Shown here: in pieces, positions 54,536 through 62,833 of the stretch
How the letters are laid out: each line of letters starts with the position of its first letter
Numbering within the stretch: the stretch's first letter is position 1
Assembly (NCBI GenBank): GCA_024693065.1
Contig: JAILLP010000004.1
Span: forward strand, 186,001 to 250,000
Length of the DNA stretch: 64,000 bases
Direction of reading: 5' to 3'
Source: Paludibacteraceae bacterium
GTDB taxonomy: Bacteria; Bacteroidota; Bacteroidia; Bacteroidales; Paludibacteraceae
Notes under the pieces: model-generated
Told to the model about the DNA's origin: nothing
Database searches by the model: none
What the model saw: only the letters and a program-made list of their open reading frames with translations
Made by a program: the position numbers and the translations under genes

Positions 54536-55561
54536 TTATTTGTTGAATAATTTGAAGTTTCTGAATAGTTTATTTTTCTTCTCCATGATGAATATCTCCA
54601 AGACCAGGATGATCAGGGCGATCCATGCGAAGGTCGGGTATTGCTCCTCGTATTCGGAGTATACTTTGACGTCCACCTCATGTTTGGATATTTTATTAAT
54701 TTCCTCCTGGATCACTTTCAGTGCGTTGTTGGAGTTGTCCGCCCGCACGTAGATGCCATTGCCCGCCCGTGCGATTTTCATACACATGGTTTCGTTGAGC
54801 GCTGAGCTGATGTAGTTGCCCGCCTGGTCGCGGATGTAGTCGTTCGTGCCCTCGATCGGCACGGGAGCTCCGTTGACGGAACCGATACCCACCACGTTCA
54901 CCTGTATGCCTTTCTCCGCGGCTTTCTTGGCGGCCGCTTCCGCATCGTCCTCGTGGTTTTCACCGTCGGTGATGATGATGATGGCTTTGCCGTTCTCTGA
55001 CTCTTCCGAGAAGGCGGTGCAAGCCTTCTCCAACGCTCCGCCGATGGCTGTTCCCTGCATGTCGATTAGCTTAGGCGTGATGGAGGAGATGAACATCCTT
55101 GATGATTGGTAGTCCGTCGTGATGGGGAGTTGCGTGAAGGCGGTTCCCGCGAATACCACGACACCGATCTTGTCGTTGTCTAACCCGTCCAGGATTTGGT
55201 ATAGCATATTCTTGGAACGTTCCAGTCTGTTCGGTTTGATGTCTTCCGCCAGCATGGAGTTGGAGATGTCCAGTGCGACCATCACCTCGACCCCTTTTTT
55301 CTTCACGTTCTGCAGTTTTGATCCGAACTGAGGGCGTGCCACGCAGATGATGATGGCCACTAAGGCGAGCATCATCAGACAGAATTTTGTGATCTCCTTT
55401 CCGCTGGAGGCGCCCGGCATCAGGTCCTTCATCAGATTGGAGTCTCCGAATTTCTTTATGTTTCTTGTCCGCAGTATTCTCGTGACGATAAAGCCTATGA
55501 TGAAGACTGGCACGATGAGCAGCAGCAATAGAATATCTGGGTTTGCGAATTTGAATAGCAT
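54536..55561 (-). CDS. batB: BatB: von Willebrand factor A membrane protein
   Basis: 341 residues. Two N-terminal helices (ILLLLLIVPVFIIGFIVTRI; FCLMMLALVAIIICVARPQF), a VWA domain with MIDAS DxSxS (VALDISNSMLAED) and IVVFAGTAFTQLPITTD-like second motif, ITDGENHEDDA, and a C-terminal helix (TFAWIALIILVLEIFIMEKK). A canonical BatB; acts with BatA. Confidence 0.9.
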   Translation of the reverse strand: MLFKFANPDILLLLLIVPVFIIGFIVTRILRTRNIKKFGDSNLMKDLMPGASSGKEITKFCLMMLALVAIIICVARPQFGSKLQNVKKKGVEVMVALDISNSMLAEDIKPNRLERSKNMLYQILDGLDNDKIGVVVFAGTAFTQLPITTDYQSSRMFISSITPKLIDMQGTAIGGALEKACTAFSEESENGKAIIIITDGENHEDDAEAAAKKAAEKGIQVNVVGIGSVNGAPVPIEGTNDYIRDQAGNYISSALNETMCMKIARAGNGIYVRADNSNNALKVIQEEINKISKHEVDVKVYSEYEEQYPTFAWIALIILVLEIFIMEKKNKLFRNFKLFNK

Positions 55562-55576
55562 CTCTCTTCCTCCTTT

Positions 55577-56560
55577 TTATGGTATGTGGCGTAACAGTGT
55601 TTTGCGGAGCACTATCTCAAGAATGAACAAGATCAGTGCGGCGATTGCCCAAGGCAAGTATTCCTCGCTCTTCTTACAATATTCCGTCACTTGTATTTTG
55701 GTCTTTTCTAACTGGTCTATCTCGGCGTAGATGGTTTTCAGTGACTCGTTGTTGGTCGCTCTGTAATATCTACCTCCTGTTTTGCTTGCTATGTTCTTCA
55801 GCGTTGTCTCGTCGATATCCACAGGCATCATCATCTTTTGTCCGTTGATTCGGATAGGGGCTTGTGGCGCATTGGTGCCGACGCCGATGGTGTAGACCTT
55901 GACTTTGTAGGTCGCCGCGAGGTCCGCCGCTGTCAGTGGGTCGATTTCTCCTCTGTTGTTGGAACCATCTGTCAGCAGGATGATGACCTTGGAAGGGGCG
56001 TCCACGTCTTTGATTCTATTGACTGCGTTGGCGATACCTAGTCCGATGGCAGTTCCCTTGTCCTCCACCATGTCGTCGCTCACGGTGTTCAGTAGGCTAA
56101 CCAAAGCGGTCTTATCTGTTGTGAGTGGGCTTTGCGTGAAGCTCTCGCCTGCGAATACGACCAGTCCGATGTTGTCGTTCGGTCGGTTCATGATGAACTC
56201 CGCACCGATCTTCTTCGCGGCGTCCAATCTGGTCGGTTTCAGGTCTTCTGCCCGCATACTTTCGGAGATGTCCAGCGCCATTACAATGTTGATTCCCTCC
56301 ACGTTTTTGTTGGAGAGGTTGTCGGATGACTGAGGTCTCGCCAATGCGAAGATGATTGCGGCGATGGCTAACATCCTGAGTATAAATGGCACATGCATCA
56401 AATATGCCTTGTAGCCACTGCTTATGTCCTTGAAGGTGGAGGTGGTGGATACACGCATGCTAGGGATGGTCTTTCCGTTCTTCCAGATGTACCATGCCAC
56501 GATTGGTATCAAAAGTAGCAGTAGGTAAAAATAACCTGGGTGTGCGTATGTGATTGTCAT
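55577..56560 (-). CDS. batA: BatA: von Willebrand factor A membrane protein
   Basis: 327 residues, same build as BatB: N-terminal helices, MIDAS VMALDISESMRAEDLKPTRL, GLVVFAGESFTQSPLTTDKT, LLTDGSNNRGEIDPLTA and a C-terminal helix (LPWAIAALILFILEIVLRKT). Located immediately before batB. Confidence 0.9.
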   Translation of the reverse strand: MTITYAHPGYFYLLLLLIPIVAWYIWKNGKTIPSMRVSTTSTFKDISSGYKAYLMHVPFILRMLAIAAIIFALARPQSSDNLSNKNVEGINIVMALDISESMRAEDLKPTRLDAAKKIGAEFIMNRPNDNIGLVVFAGESFTQSPLTTDKTALVSLLNTVSDDMVEDKGTAIGLGIANAVNRIKDVDAPSKVIILLTDGSNNRGEIDPLTAADLAATYKVKVYTIGVGTNAPQAPIRINGQKMMMPVDIDETTLKNIASKTGGRYYRATNNESLKTIYAEIDQLEKTKIQVTEYCKKSEEYLPWAIAALILFILEIVLRKTLLRHIP

Positions 56561-56574
56561 AGTGCTAACTTTTT

Positions 56575-57585
56575 TTAGGATAACGTAAATGGTTTTCCGT
56601 CGTCACTTTTCTCCTCCGATGGTTGACCCTCGTCGTTTTCCTGCTCTTGTTTGGCGGTTTGTGCGGTCTGTTGTACGATGAACATCGCATTGACGATGCT
56701 CATTTCGTTCTCTTCCTTGGTCGGTTGGTATTTGGCGAACTTCACCATGTCGGAGAGTTGGAATACTTGGCTGATTTTGTCCTCGACCAGTTTCGCGTCC
56801 TCTTCTGTTTTAAGTTCTTCGATGATCTGGTTGGAGGTCATCTCGAAGGCGCCTATTTGGAACCTCTCCAGGAAGTAGTTACGCAGGGTGTCGGTGATCT
56901 GCGTATAGTATTTCTTCTGTTGACCCTTCTCCCAAATCTTCTCTTCCTTGATGTCCATGAGAGATGAGAGCGCCAATTCTTGCGGTGTTCTTCTGTCCCT
57001 TGTGTCGAAGGATAGGATAGGTTGCTCCTTCTTCTTGGAGAAGAATATGATGCTCACGATGACGATTAGGACGATACATGCGAGGATGAGCAGTAGTGTG
57101 AAGTATTGGAATATCCGCAAGAAGTTGAATCCGGGGCGGATGATGTCGTGGTCGCTTTTGATAGTCGCTTTCGAGAAGTCTTCTTCGATGGTGACTACAT
57201 CCACGATGATTTTTTCCGTCAGGTATTCGGATGAGTATCCCGGTTCATGCGCCTCGAACTTGAAGGGAGGTATTTCATAGCGTCCCGTGTCGAAGGAGGT
57301 GACGATGAGGTCTTCCTTGATTCGTAGGTTTCCCCCCTTGATTACCGTGGTGTCCTTACTCGAGGTACGGAGTACTTCGACGCCGTTCGCCAGGATGTTA
57401 TTCTCTTTGAAATCAGGGAAATGTAGGGTGACGATTTTAGGTTGCTCCACTTCCAGATGGATGGTTCTTTGCTCTCCGATGAGCAGGGTGGTCGAATCCA
57501 TCGTCGCTTTTACGGTTATGGGAGCCGCCGATGCGGTTGTTGTCGCCACGAGTAGTAATCCGATGATGTATTTCAGTCTTTTCAT
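56575..57585 (-). CDS. Bat-operon membrane protein with periplasmic beta-domain
   Basis: 336 residues. Signal peptide (MKRLKYIIGLLLVATTTASA), a BatD-like beta-sandwich (ITVKATMDSTTLLIGEQRTI, GRYEIPPFKFEAHEPGYSSE), one membrane helix (FTLLLILACIVLIVIVSIIF, about 165-185) and a helical cytoplasmic domain (YYTQITDTLRNYFLERFQIG, MSNQIIEELK-like). The protein is generally present in Bacteroidota Bat operons between the DUF58 gene and batA; no gene name is certain. Confidence 0.75.
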   Translation of the reverse strand: MKRLKYIIGLLLVATTTASAAPITVKATMDSTTLLIGEQRTIHLEVEQPKIVTLHFPDFKENNILANGVEVLRTSSKDTTVIKGGNLRIKEDLIVTSFDTGRYEIPPFKFEAHEPGYSSEYLTEKIIVDVVTIEEDFSKATIKSDHDIIRPGFNFLRIFQYFTLLLILACIVLIVIVSIIFFSKKKEQPILSFDTRDRRTPQELALSSLMDIKEEKIWEKGQQKKYYTQITDTLRNYFLERFQIGAFEMTSNQIIEELKTEEDAKLVEDKISQVFQLSDMVKFAKYQPTKEENEMSIVNAMFIVQQTAQTAKQEQENDEGQPSEEKSDDGKPFTLS

Positions 57586-57597
57586 CTCTGATGTCTT

Positions 57598-58467
57598 TTA
57601 CATACGTTGTTGGAAGAGTTTCATTAACGCCTTCACGTAGTCTTCGTCGGTGGAGATGGAGGTGTAGTCCACGCCGCAGTGGGAGAATGTCTGGCGGATA
57701 TTCTCCTGGCGTTTCCTCCAATTGGAGTGGTAAATGTTCCTCGTCTTTGCGCTGGAGGTGTCTATCCACATGTCCTCGCCCGTCTCCGCGTCCTTCACCT
57801 TGATCAGTCCGACGGAAGGCAGTTCCGACTCTCGTTTGTCGTAGATCTGCAGGGCCACGATGTCGTGTTTCCTGTTGGCGATGGTCAGTGATTGGCGGAA
57901 GTCCTTGTCGATGAAGTCGGAAATGACGAAGGCCGTGCATCTTTTCTTGATGACGTTGGTGAGGTACACGAGCGCGTCCTCGACGTTGGTCTTTTGGCTC
58001 TCCGGTTCGAATCCGAGCAGCTCACGGATGATGTAGAGCACGTGTTTTTTCCCTTTTTGTGGGGAAATGAACTTCTCTATCTTGTCGGAGAATAGTATGA
58101 CACCGATCTTATCGTTGTTTTGGATGGCGGAGAAGGCTATGGTGGCGGCTATTTCCGCCATCATTTCTCTCTTCTTCTGCACTTGCGTGCCGAAGTCTCC
58201 GCTGGCAGACACGTCGACAAGGAGCATCATGGTCATTTCCCTCTCCTCTTCGAACACCTTGACGAAAGGTTTGTTGAAACGTGCCGTCACGTTCCAGTCG
58301 ATGTTTCGGATATCATCGCCGTATTGGTATTCGCGCACCTCGGCAAAGGTCATACCACGACCCTTGAAGGCCGTGTGGTACTCTCCGGCGAAGATGTTCC
58401 GCGAAAGGCCTTTGGTCTTGATCTCGATCTTCCGGACCTTCTTGATTATTTCGTTAGTGTCTTGCAT
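57598..58467 (-). CDS. DUF58 (VWA-like) protein of the Bat operon
   Basis: 289 residues. The DUF58 motif DIRNIDWNVTARFNKPFVKV and an N-terminal GEYHTAFKGRGMTFAEVREY are clear; the VWA-like part has LLVDVSASGDFGTQVQKKRE and IGVILFSDKIEKFISPQKGK. Always found next to moxR and bat genes; probably a target or partner of the MoxR ATPase. Confidence 0.88.
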   Translation of the reverse strand: MQDTNEIIKKVRKIEIKTKGLSRNIFAGEYHTAFKGRGMTFAEVREYQYGDDIRNIDWNVTARFNKPFVKVFEEEREMTMMLLVDVSASGDFGTQVQKKREMMAEIAATIAFSAIQNNDKIGVILFSDKIEKFISPQKGKKHVLYIIRELLGFEPESQKTNVEDALVYLTNVIKKRCTAFVISDFIDKDFRQSLTIANRKHDIVALQIYDKRESELPSVGLIKVKDAETGEDMWIDTSSAKTRNIYHSNWRKRQENIRQTFSHCGVDYTSISTDEDYVKALMKLFQQRM

Positions 58468-58498
58468 CTCAGTCTGAATTCAGCTGTTCCTTCTTTGA

Positions 58499-59503
58499 TC
58501 AAGGTACCTCCACCGCGTTGATGATCTCGCTGATGATGTCCTCGCTGGTCACATTGTTCGCCTCCGCCTCGTAGCTCAGGCCGATACGGTGTCTCAACAC
58601 GTCGTGCGCGATGGCTCTCACGTCCTCTGGGATGACGTAGCCCCTCTTCATCAGGAATGCGTATGTGCGGGCCGCCAACGCCAGGTTGATGGAAGCACGC
58701 GGTGATCCTCCGAAGGAGATCATCTCCTGCAGGTGGGCGAGGTTCTTCTCCTTAGGGAAGCGGGTGGCGTGAACGATGTCGACGATGTAGCGCTCGATCT
58801 TTTCGTCCACATAGACTTCTTGTACGACCTTTCTCGCCTTGATGATGTCCTCTGGTTTCAGGACTGGGGCGATTTTCACCTCTTCCATTTGGATGTTCTG
58901 CTTGATGATCTCCATCTCCTCCTTCGGTTTCGGGTAGGTGATGTGCACCTTCAGCATGAAACGGTCCAACTGCGCCTCTGGCAATGGATAGGTTCCTTCC
59001 TGCTCGATTGGGTTTTGGGTAGCCAATACGAGGAATGGGGAAGGCAATTTGAATGTCTCCTCACCGATGGTCACTTGCCTCTCCTGCATGGCCTCCAACA
59101 AGGCACTCTGCACTTTGGCTGGCGCACGGTTGATCTCGTCCGCCAAGACCAGGTTGGCGAAGACAGGTCCCTTCTTTATACTGAATTCCTCTGTTTTTTG
59201 GCTATAAATCATGGTTCCGATCACGTCGGCCGGCAAGAGGTCTGGAGTGAACTGGATTCTGTTGTATTTTGCGTCGATTAGTTTGCCCAATGTCTTGATG
59301 GCTAATGTCTTCGCCAATCCCGGTACGCCTTCCAAAAGGACGTGACCGTCGGCCAGCAAACCGATTAACAATGATTCCACTAAATGCTTCTGTCCTACGA
59401 TGGATTTGTTCATGCCCATCGTCAAAAGGTCTACGAACTCGCTATGCTCTTTGATTTTAGAATCCAGAGCCTTGAAGTCTATTGCCTGTAATGCCTGATT
59501 CAT
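58499..59503 (-). CDS. moxR: MoxR-family AAA+ ATPase
   Basis: 334 residues. Walker A LLEGVPGLAKTLAIKTL, Walker B NLVLADEINRAPAKVQSALL, sensor 1 FLVLATQNPIEQEGTYPLPE, and arginine-finger/sensor-2 region SFGGSPRASINLALAARTYA. It is a chaperone-like ATPase that acts with VWA proteins encoded downstream. First gene of the moxR-bat operon. Confidence 0.92.
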   Translation of the reverse strand: MNQALQAIDFKALDSKIKEHSEFVDLLTMGMNKSIVGQKHLVESLLIGLLADGHVLLEGVPGLAKTLAIKTLGKLIDAKYNRIQFTPDLLPADVIGTMIYSQKTEEFSIKKGPVFANLVLADEINRAPAKVQSALLEAMQERQVTIGEETFKLPSPFLVLATQNPIEQEGTYPLPEAQLDRFMLKVHITYPKPKEEMEIIKQNIQMEEVKIAPVLKPEDIIKARKVVQEVYVDEKIERYIVDIVHATRFPKEKNLAHLQEMISFGGSPRASINLALAARTYAFLMKRGYVIPEDVRAIAHDVLRHRIGLSYEAEANNVTSEDIISEIINAVEVP

Positions 59504-59569
59504 ATTGTTTTGTTTTTAATATTTATATTTTCTAGTCAATCGTTTTTCACTTACACATATACTGATACG

Positions 59570-59577
59570 CAAATGTA
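59570..59577 (-). promoter_or_regulatory. -7 promoter element (TACATTTG) of the moxR-bat operon
   Basis: TACATTTG about 66 bp before the moxR start; -33 TTTG not seen at the usual spacing. Confidence 0.5.
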
Positions 59578-59659
59578 CAAAATAATAGGCTATCTTTTTA
59601 TCTGTTTAATAACAATTATAATTTTTTTAAATTGCTTTAACTTTTCATGTCTATTCATG

Positions 59660-59695
59660 AAAAAAGCCACCTGAATAATCTATTCAAGTGGCTTT
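59660..59695 (-). terminator. Intrinsic terminator after the HU-LysM gene
   Basis: AAAGCCACTTGAATA (minus strand) pairs with TATTCAGGTGGCTTT (one mismatch) and is followed by TTTTTT; about 20 bp after the stop of the HU-LysM gene. Confidence 0.8.
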
Positions 59696-59713
59696 GCTGT
59701 TTTGTGTTCCCTT

Positions 59714-61654
59714 CTAGTTGAAGAGCCTCAGGTAACTCTCTTTGACGTCCTTCGCCGCATTGATGCTCTCGTATGAGCTCGGGTCAATGACGGTCTCGTC
59801 CAACTGCGGAATCTTAATCGGTGTGCCGACTGACACTTCGTCCGGACGTCGAATCACATCTTTATTGTATAAGTAGATGTAGACCCAGAAGTCTTTCACC
59901 CCATTGTAATATTTGCGAGACATGGAGGTGAGGGTCTGTCCTCTGCGTATGGTGTCGTAGGCTGGTTCTCCTTTGACTTCGAAGTTGAGTTTAGGGTATT
60001 CTTTTTTGATGAACTTCTTCACACCCTCTTCGAACCAGTCCCAATTCTGTTCTTCCTCGACTTCCGTAGGGAATTCCTGGTCGGCCTGTGCTGCTTCATA
60101 CATGTCTTCCGTTTTCTCTTCGAAGAATTCGTCCACTTGGGCTTGCTCCTTGGAAATGGATTCTGCCGACAAAGTACTGTCCACCACGACTGGTACGGGT
60201 TGTTCGCCGGAAAATATGCCCGTGATCTTTCCCTTGAGGTCGTTCAGACCATTGGTGAATCCTTTGTCGCTTCGTAGGGCGTATACCAGGCATGCGATGA
60301 TCAGCAGTGCCAGTATGATGATGACGGCCAATAGACCTTTGTTGCGCTCTTTTTTCTTCTTTTTGTGGTGCCTGTGTTTCCCGTTGTGTTCGGTGGCAAT
60401 TGCTGCCGCAGGCTGTGCCTGCTCGGTTTGTGCTGAGGCTTGCGCCTGTTCAGTCTGAGCAGTAGGCTGTGCCTGCTCGGTTTGTGCAGAGGTTTGCGCC
60501 TGTTCGGTCTGAGCCGTGGCTTGCGCTTGTTCGGTCTGTGCCGTAGGTTGAGGCTGTTCGGTTTGTGCCGCATCGGTTGTTTGTGCGGTTGTTTCGCTTG
60601 TTGTAGCGTTTACTTCTCCCTCATTGTTGATCGTTGCGCCGTCTTGAACCGTTTCTTCCTTCACATCGGACTGAATCGGTTGCTCTACCGCTCCTTGAGG
60701 ATTTTGGACAGTTGTTGGTCCTTCCTCTGTTGTGCTTCCTCCGGAGATGGTTTGTGCGGTTGCCGGCTGTGTGCTTCCTCCAGGGATGGTATTATCCGCG
60801 GTTTGTTGGATCTCCTCGGTAGGTGTTGGTCCGACAGGAGCACATGTCTCCGTCACTACCTCTTGGACTTTCGTGGCCTCTGGCGCGGGTGCGGCAGTGC
60901 TTGTGATTGTCGGCTCAGGTGCTGGCGTAGGTTCGGAAACGGGAGGGGTGGTGCTCGCCTGGATAGGGGATTGTACGCCCGTCGATTCCGTTGTGCTATT
61001 GGTTGTTATGCTAGACTCGACAGTTGGGTTGCCCGTGCTGGGAGTCGTATATGTGTTTGAAGTTGAAGCGTAGTTGTATGTGGGTGTGACTGGCTCTTCC
61101 GGACTCGGAGCGGATACAGACTGGGATGTTTGTGGAGTCTCTATGTTTGGAGCCGGGTTTTGCGCCACGGTTGATTCGTTTGTGCTTGTGGCGGTGTTCG
61201 TAACGCTGGTAGAGCCTGCTACTGCGTTGGTATCCACGGGGTTGATATTGGTGTAGTCCGCTGAGGAGGTCATGTCATCTCCTTCTCCTTCTTCTTCATC
61301 CTCGTCGATGTATGGACCATCTACGGGACCGTCGCTTGGAAGCACGTAGGTCTCTAGGTCTTCGTATGGCTTGTTCACAGCCTCCTTGAGCTCTTTTTCG
61401 GGCGTGAATGTGATCTTTTTATGGGCAGGGATGATGACTGCGCTGCCGTCAGTCACGCTAACACTTTTCCTTTCTTCGATGGCGACAATCTTGAATGTGC
61501 CGATTCCTTTTACTTTTGCGATGCCGTCTTTGGCGAGTGCCTCTTCCACTATTTCGGTGAGTGCTCGTAGAAAACCTTCGGAAAGTTTTTTGGATTGCCC
61601 GGAAATCGCGGATAGTTGATCCGCTAAATCTTGTAGTGTGACTTTGTTGTTCAT
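59714..61654 (-). CDS. HU-like domain fused through a transmembrane helix to a LysM domain
   Basis: 646 residues. Residues 1-92 are a HU/IHF-type (DNABII) fold: TLQDLADQLSAISGQSKKLS, ALTEIVEEALAKDGIAKVKG, IGTFKIVAIEERKSVSVTDG, IIPAHKKITFTPEKELKEAV. Residues about 110-430 are low complexity (Thr/Ser/Pro/Glu), including six repeats of TEQAQxxAQ. A basic run (HRHHKKKKKERNK) precedes one membrane helix (about 440-460), so the HU end faces the cytoplasm and the C-terminus the periplasm. There, LysM (about 565-618: YDTIRRGQTLTSMSRKYYNG, VSVGTPIKIPQLDE) should bind peptidoglycan. It lies 9 bp after a classical HU gene. The HU part may have lost DNA binding; this is not testable here. Confidence 0.75.
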   Translation of the reverse strand: MNNKVTLQDLADQLSAISGQSKKLSEGFLRALTEIVEEALAKDGIAKVKGIGTFKIVAIEERKSVSVTDGSAVIIPAHKKITFTPEKELKEAVNKPYEDLETYVLPSDGPVDGPYIDEDEEEGEGDDMTSSADYTNINPVDTNAVAGSTSVTNTATSTNESTVAQNPAPNIETPQTSQSVSAPSPEEPVTPTYNYASTSNTYTTPSTGNPTVESSITTNSTTESTGVQSPIQASTTPPVSEPTPAPEPTITSTAAPAPEATKVQEVVTETCAPVGPTPTEEIQQTADNTIPGGSTQPATAQTISGGSTTEEGPTTVQNPQGAVEQPIQSDVKEETVQDGATINNEGEVNATTSETTAQTTDAAQTEQPQPTAQTEQAQATAQTEQAQTSAQTEQAQPTAQTEQAQASAQTEQAQPAAAIATEHNGKHRHHKKKKKERNKGLLAVIIILALLIIACLVYALRSDKGFTNGLNDLKGKITGIFSGEQPVPVVVDSTLSAESISKEQAQVDEFFEEKTEDMYEAAQADQEFPTEVEEEQNWDWFEEGVKKFIKKEYPKLNFEVKGEPAYDTIRRGQTLTSMSRKYYNGVKDFWVYIYLYNKDVIRRPDEVSVGTPIKIPQLDETVIDPSSYESINAAKDVKESYLRLFN

Positions 61655-61663
61655 GATATGGGA

Positions 61664-61975
61664 CTACTGATTAAACTTCTCTTTCATTGTGCCGCTTGGT
61701 TTGAATGCGATGGACTGTTTGGGTGGAATCAGCATTCTTTTTTTCGTTGTGGGGTTGACGGAGATGCGTTCCGCTTTCCGCCTTGCCTCGAACGATCCGA
61801 ATCCTTGGAGCGACACTACATTGTTGGCAAGTAGTTCTTTCTTTAATGCTTCGGCAAAGCCTCTGAATAACGAGTCCGAAGTCTCAGCATCGATTTGTAG
61901 CCGTGCTTTTATTTCCGCTATGATTTCTTTTGTATTCACAGTCCTTGTTGTTTTTATTTGTACAAATTCGGTCAC
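61664..61975 (-). CDS. HU-family DNA-binding protein
   Basis: 103 residues from a GTG; a second GTG at 61939 gives 91 residues (MNTKEIIAEIKARLQIDAET), the usual HU size, and may be the true start. DNABII signature: NNVVSLQGFGSFEARRKAER then ISVNPTTKKRMLIPPKQSIA (beta-arm and proline) and FKPSGTMKEKFNQ. A nucleoid-associated dimer. The HU-LysM gene follows 9 bp later in the same direction. Confidence 0.88.
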   Translation of the reverse strand: MTEFVQIKTTRTVNTKEIIAEIKARLQIDAETSDSLFRGFAEALKKELLANNVVSLQGFGSFEARRKAERISVNPTTKKRMLIPPKQSIAFKPSGTMKEKFNQ

Positions 61976-62068
61976 GATATTACGAAAAAAATTTCACAAG
62001 AAAAAATTTTTGCGTAAAAAGCCTTGATTTATCTCCCCAATTCTTAATTCTTAATTCAAAATTCATAA

Positions 62069-62809
62069 TTATCTAAATCCCTGCTCGCAGATGAAGTCCT
62101 TTAGCTTTTGGGAGAAGAATTCCATGTCTTTCTTCGTATATCGTACGTCCGTGAAGACTTGCGCGAGGTTCTCCTTGTCGTTCTCCTTCACGAAGTTTTT
62201 GTTCTCCTGCAAGGCTTCTTTCCCTTGGAATAGTTGGTCGATGCGTTCAGGGGTGTACTCTTTGTATGTCTCGTAGTGTACGATCCCCTCGATCGGCAGA
62301 CGGTCCGACATGGGCGGGTTCTCGTCCGGGTAGCCCACGGAGAGTGTTACGATCGGTACGACCAGCTTGGGAAGGTTCAATGTCTTGGCGATTTGGTCTG
62401 GATTGTATGTCGTCGTGCCCAAGTAGCAGATGCCTAATCCTTTCCTTTCCGCCGCCACGCAGAAGGTCTGGGCCACTATGGTTGTGTCGAGGATGGCGCA
62501 GATGAGCGACTCCGCATTGTCATATCCTGGGGTTGCGTTCCTTTGCTCGCACCACTTGGTGAATCGGTTAAAGTCCGCACAGAAGGTCAGAACCATTGGC
62601 GCATTCGCATAGGCGGGTTGGTTGAAGTGGGCGGGGGCTAGTTCCTCTTTTTTCTTCTTATCCTTGGTTACTACGACGCTATAAAGCTGCATGTTCCCCG
62701 TTGTCGAGGCTTGGAATGCGGCGGTGAACAATTCGTTGAGTAGCTCGTCCGGCACTTCGGTCGCCTTGAACTTGCGGATGGATCGTCTCTTTAAAAGGTC
62801 TTCTATCAT
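62069..62809 (-). CDS. NADPH-dependent nitroreductase-family oxidoreductase
   Basis: 246 residues. FMN-binding nitroreductase fold: LLKRRSIRKFKATEVPDELL (N-terminal FMN-phosphate Arg), AAFQASTTGNMQLYSVVVTK, AQTFCVAAERKGLGICYLGT, and LPKLVVPIVTLSVGYPDENP. It most resembles the NfsA-type (NADPH oxidoreductase) branch. It sits 24 bp after dsbD and may share its transcript. Confidence 0.85.
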   Translation of the reverse strand: MIEDLLKRRSIRKFKATEVPDELLNELFTAAFQASTTGNMQLYSVVVTKDKKKKEELAPAHFNQPAYANAPMVLTFCADFNRFTKWCEQRNATPGYDNAESLICAILDTTIVAQTFCVAAERKGLGICYLGTTTYNPDQIAKTLNLPKLVVPIVTLSVGYPDENPPMSDRLPIEGIVHYETYKEYTPERIDQLFQGKEALQENKNFVKENDKENLAQVFTDVRYTKKDMEFFSQKLKDFICEQGFR

Positions 62810-62833
62810 TCTATTGGCTTGATTAGTGTTTGA

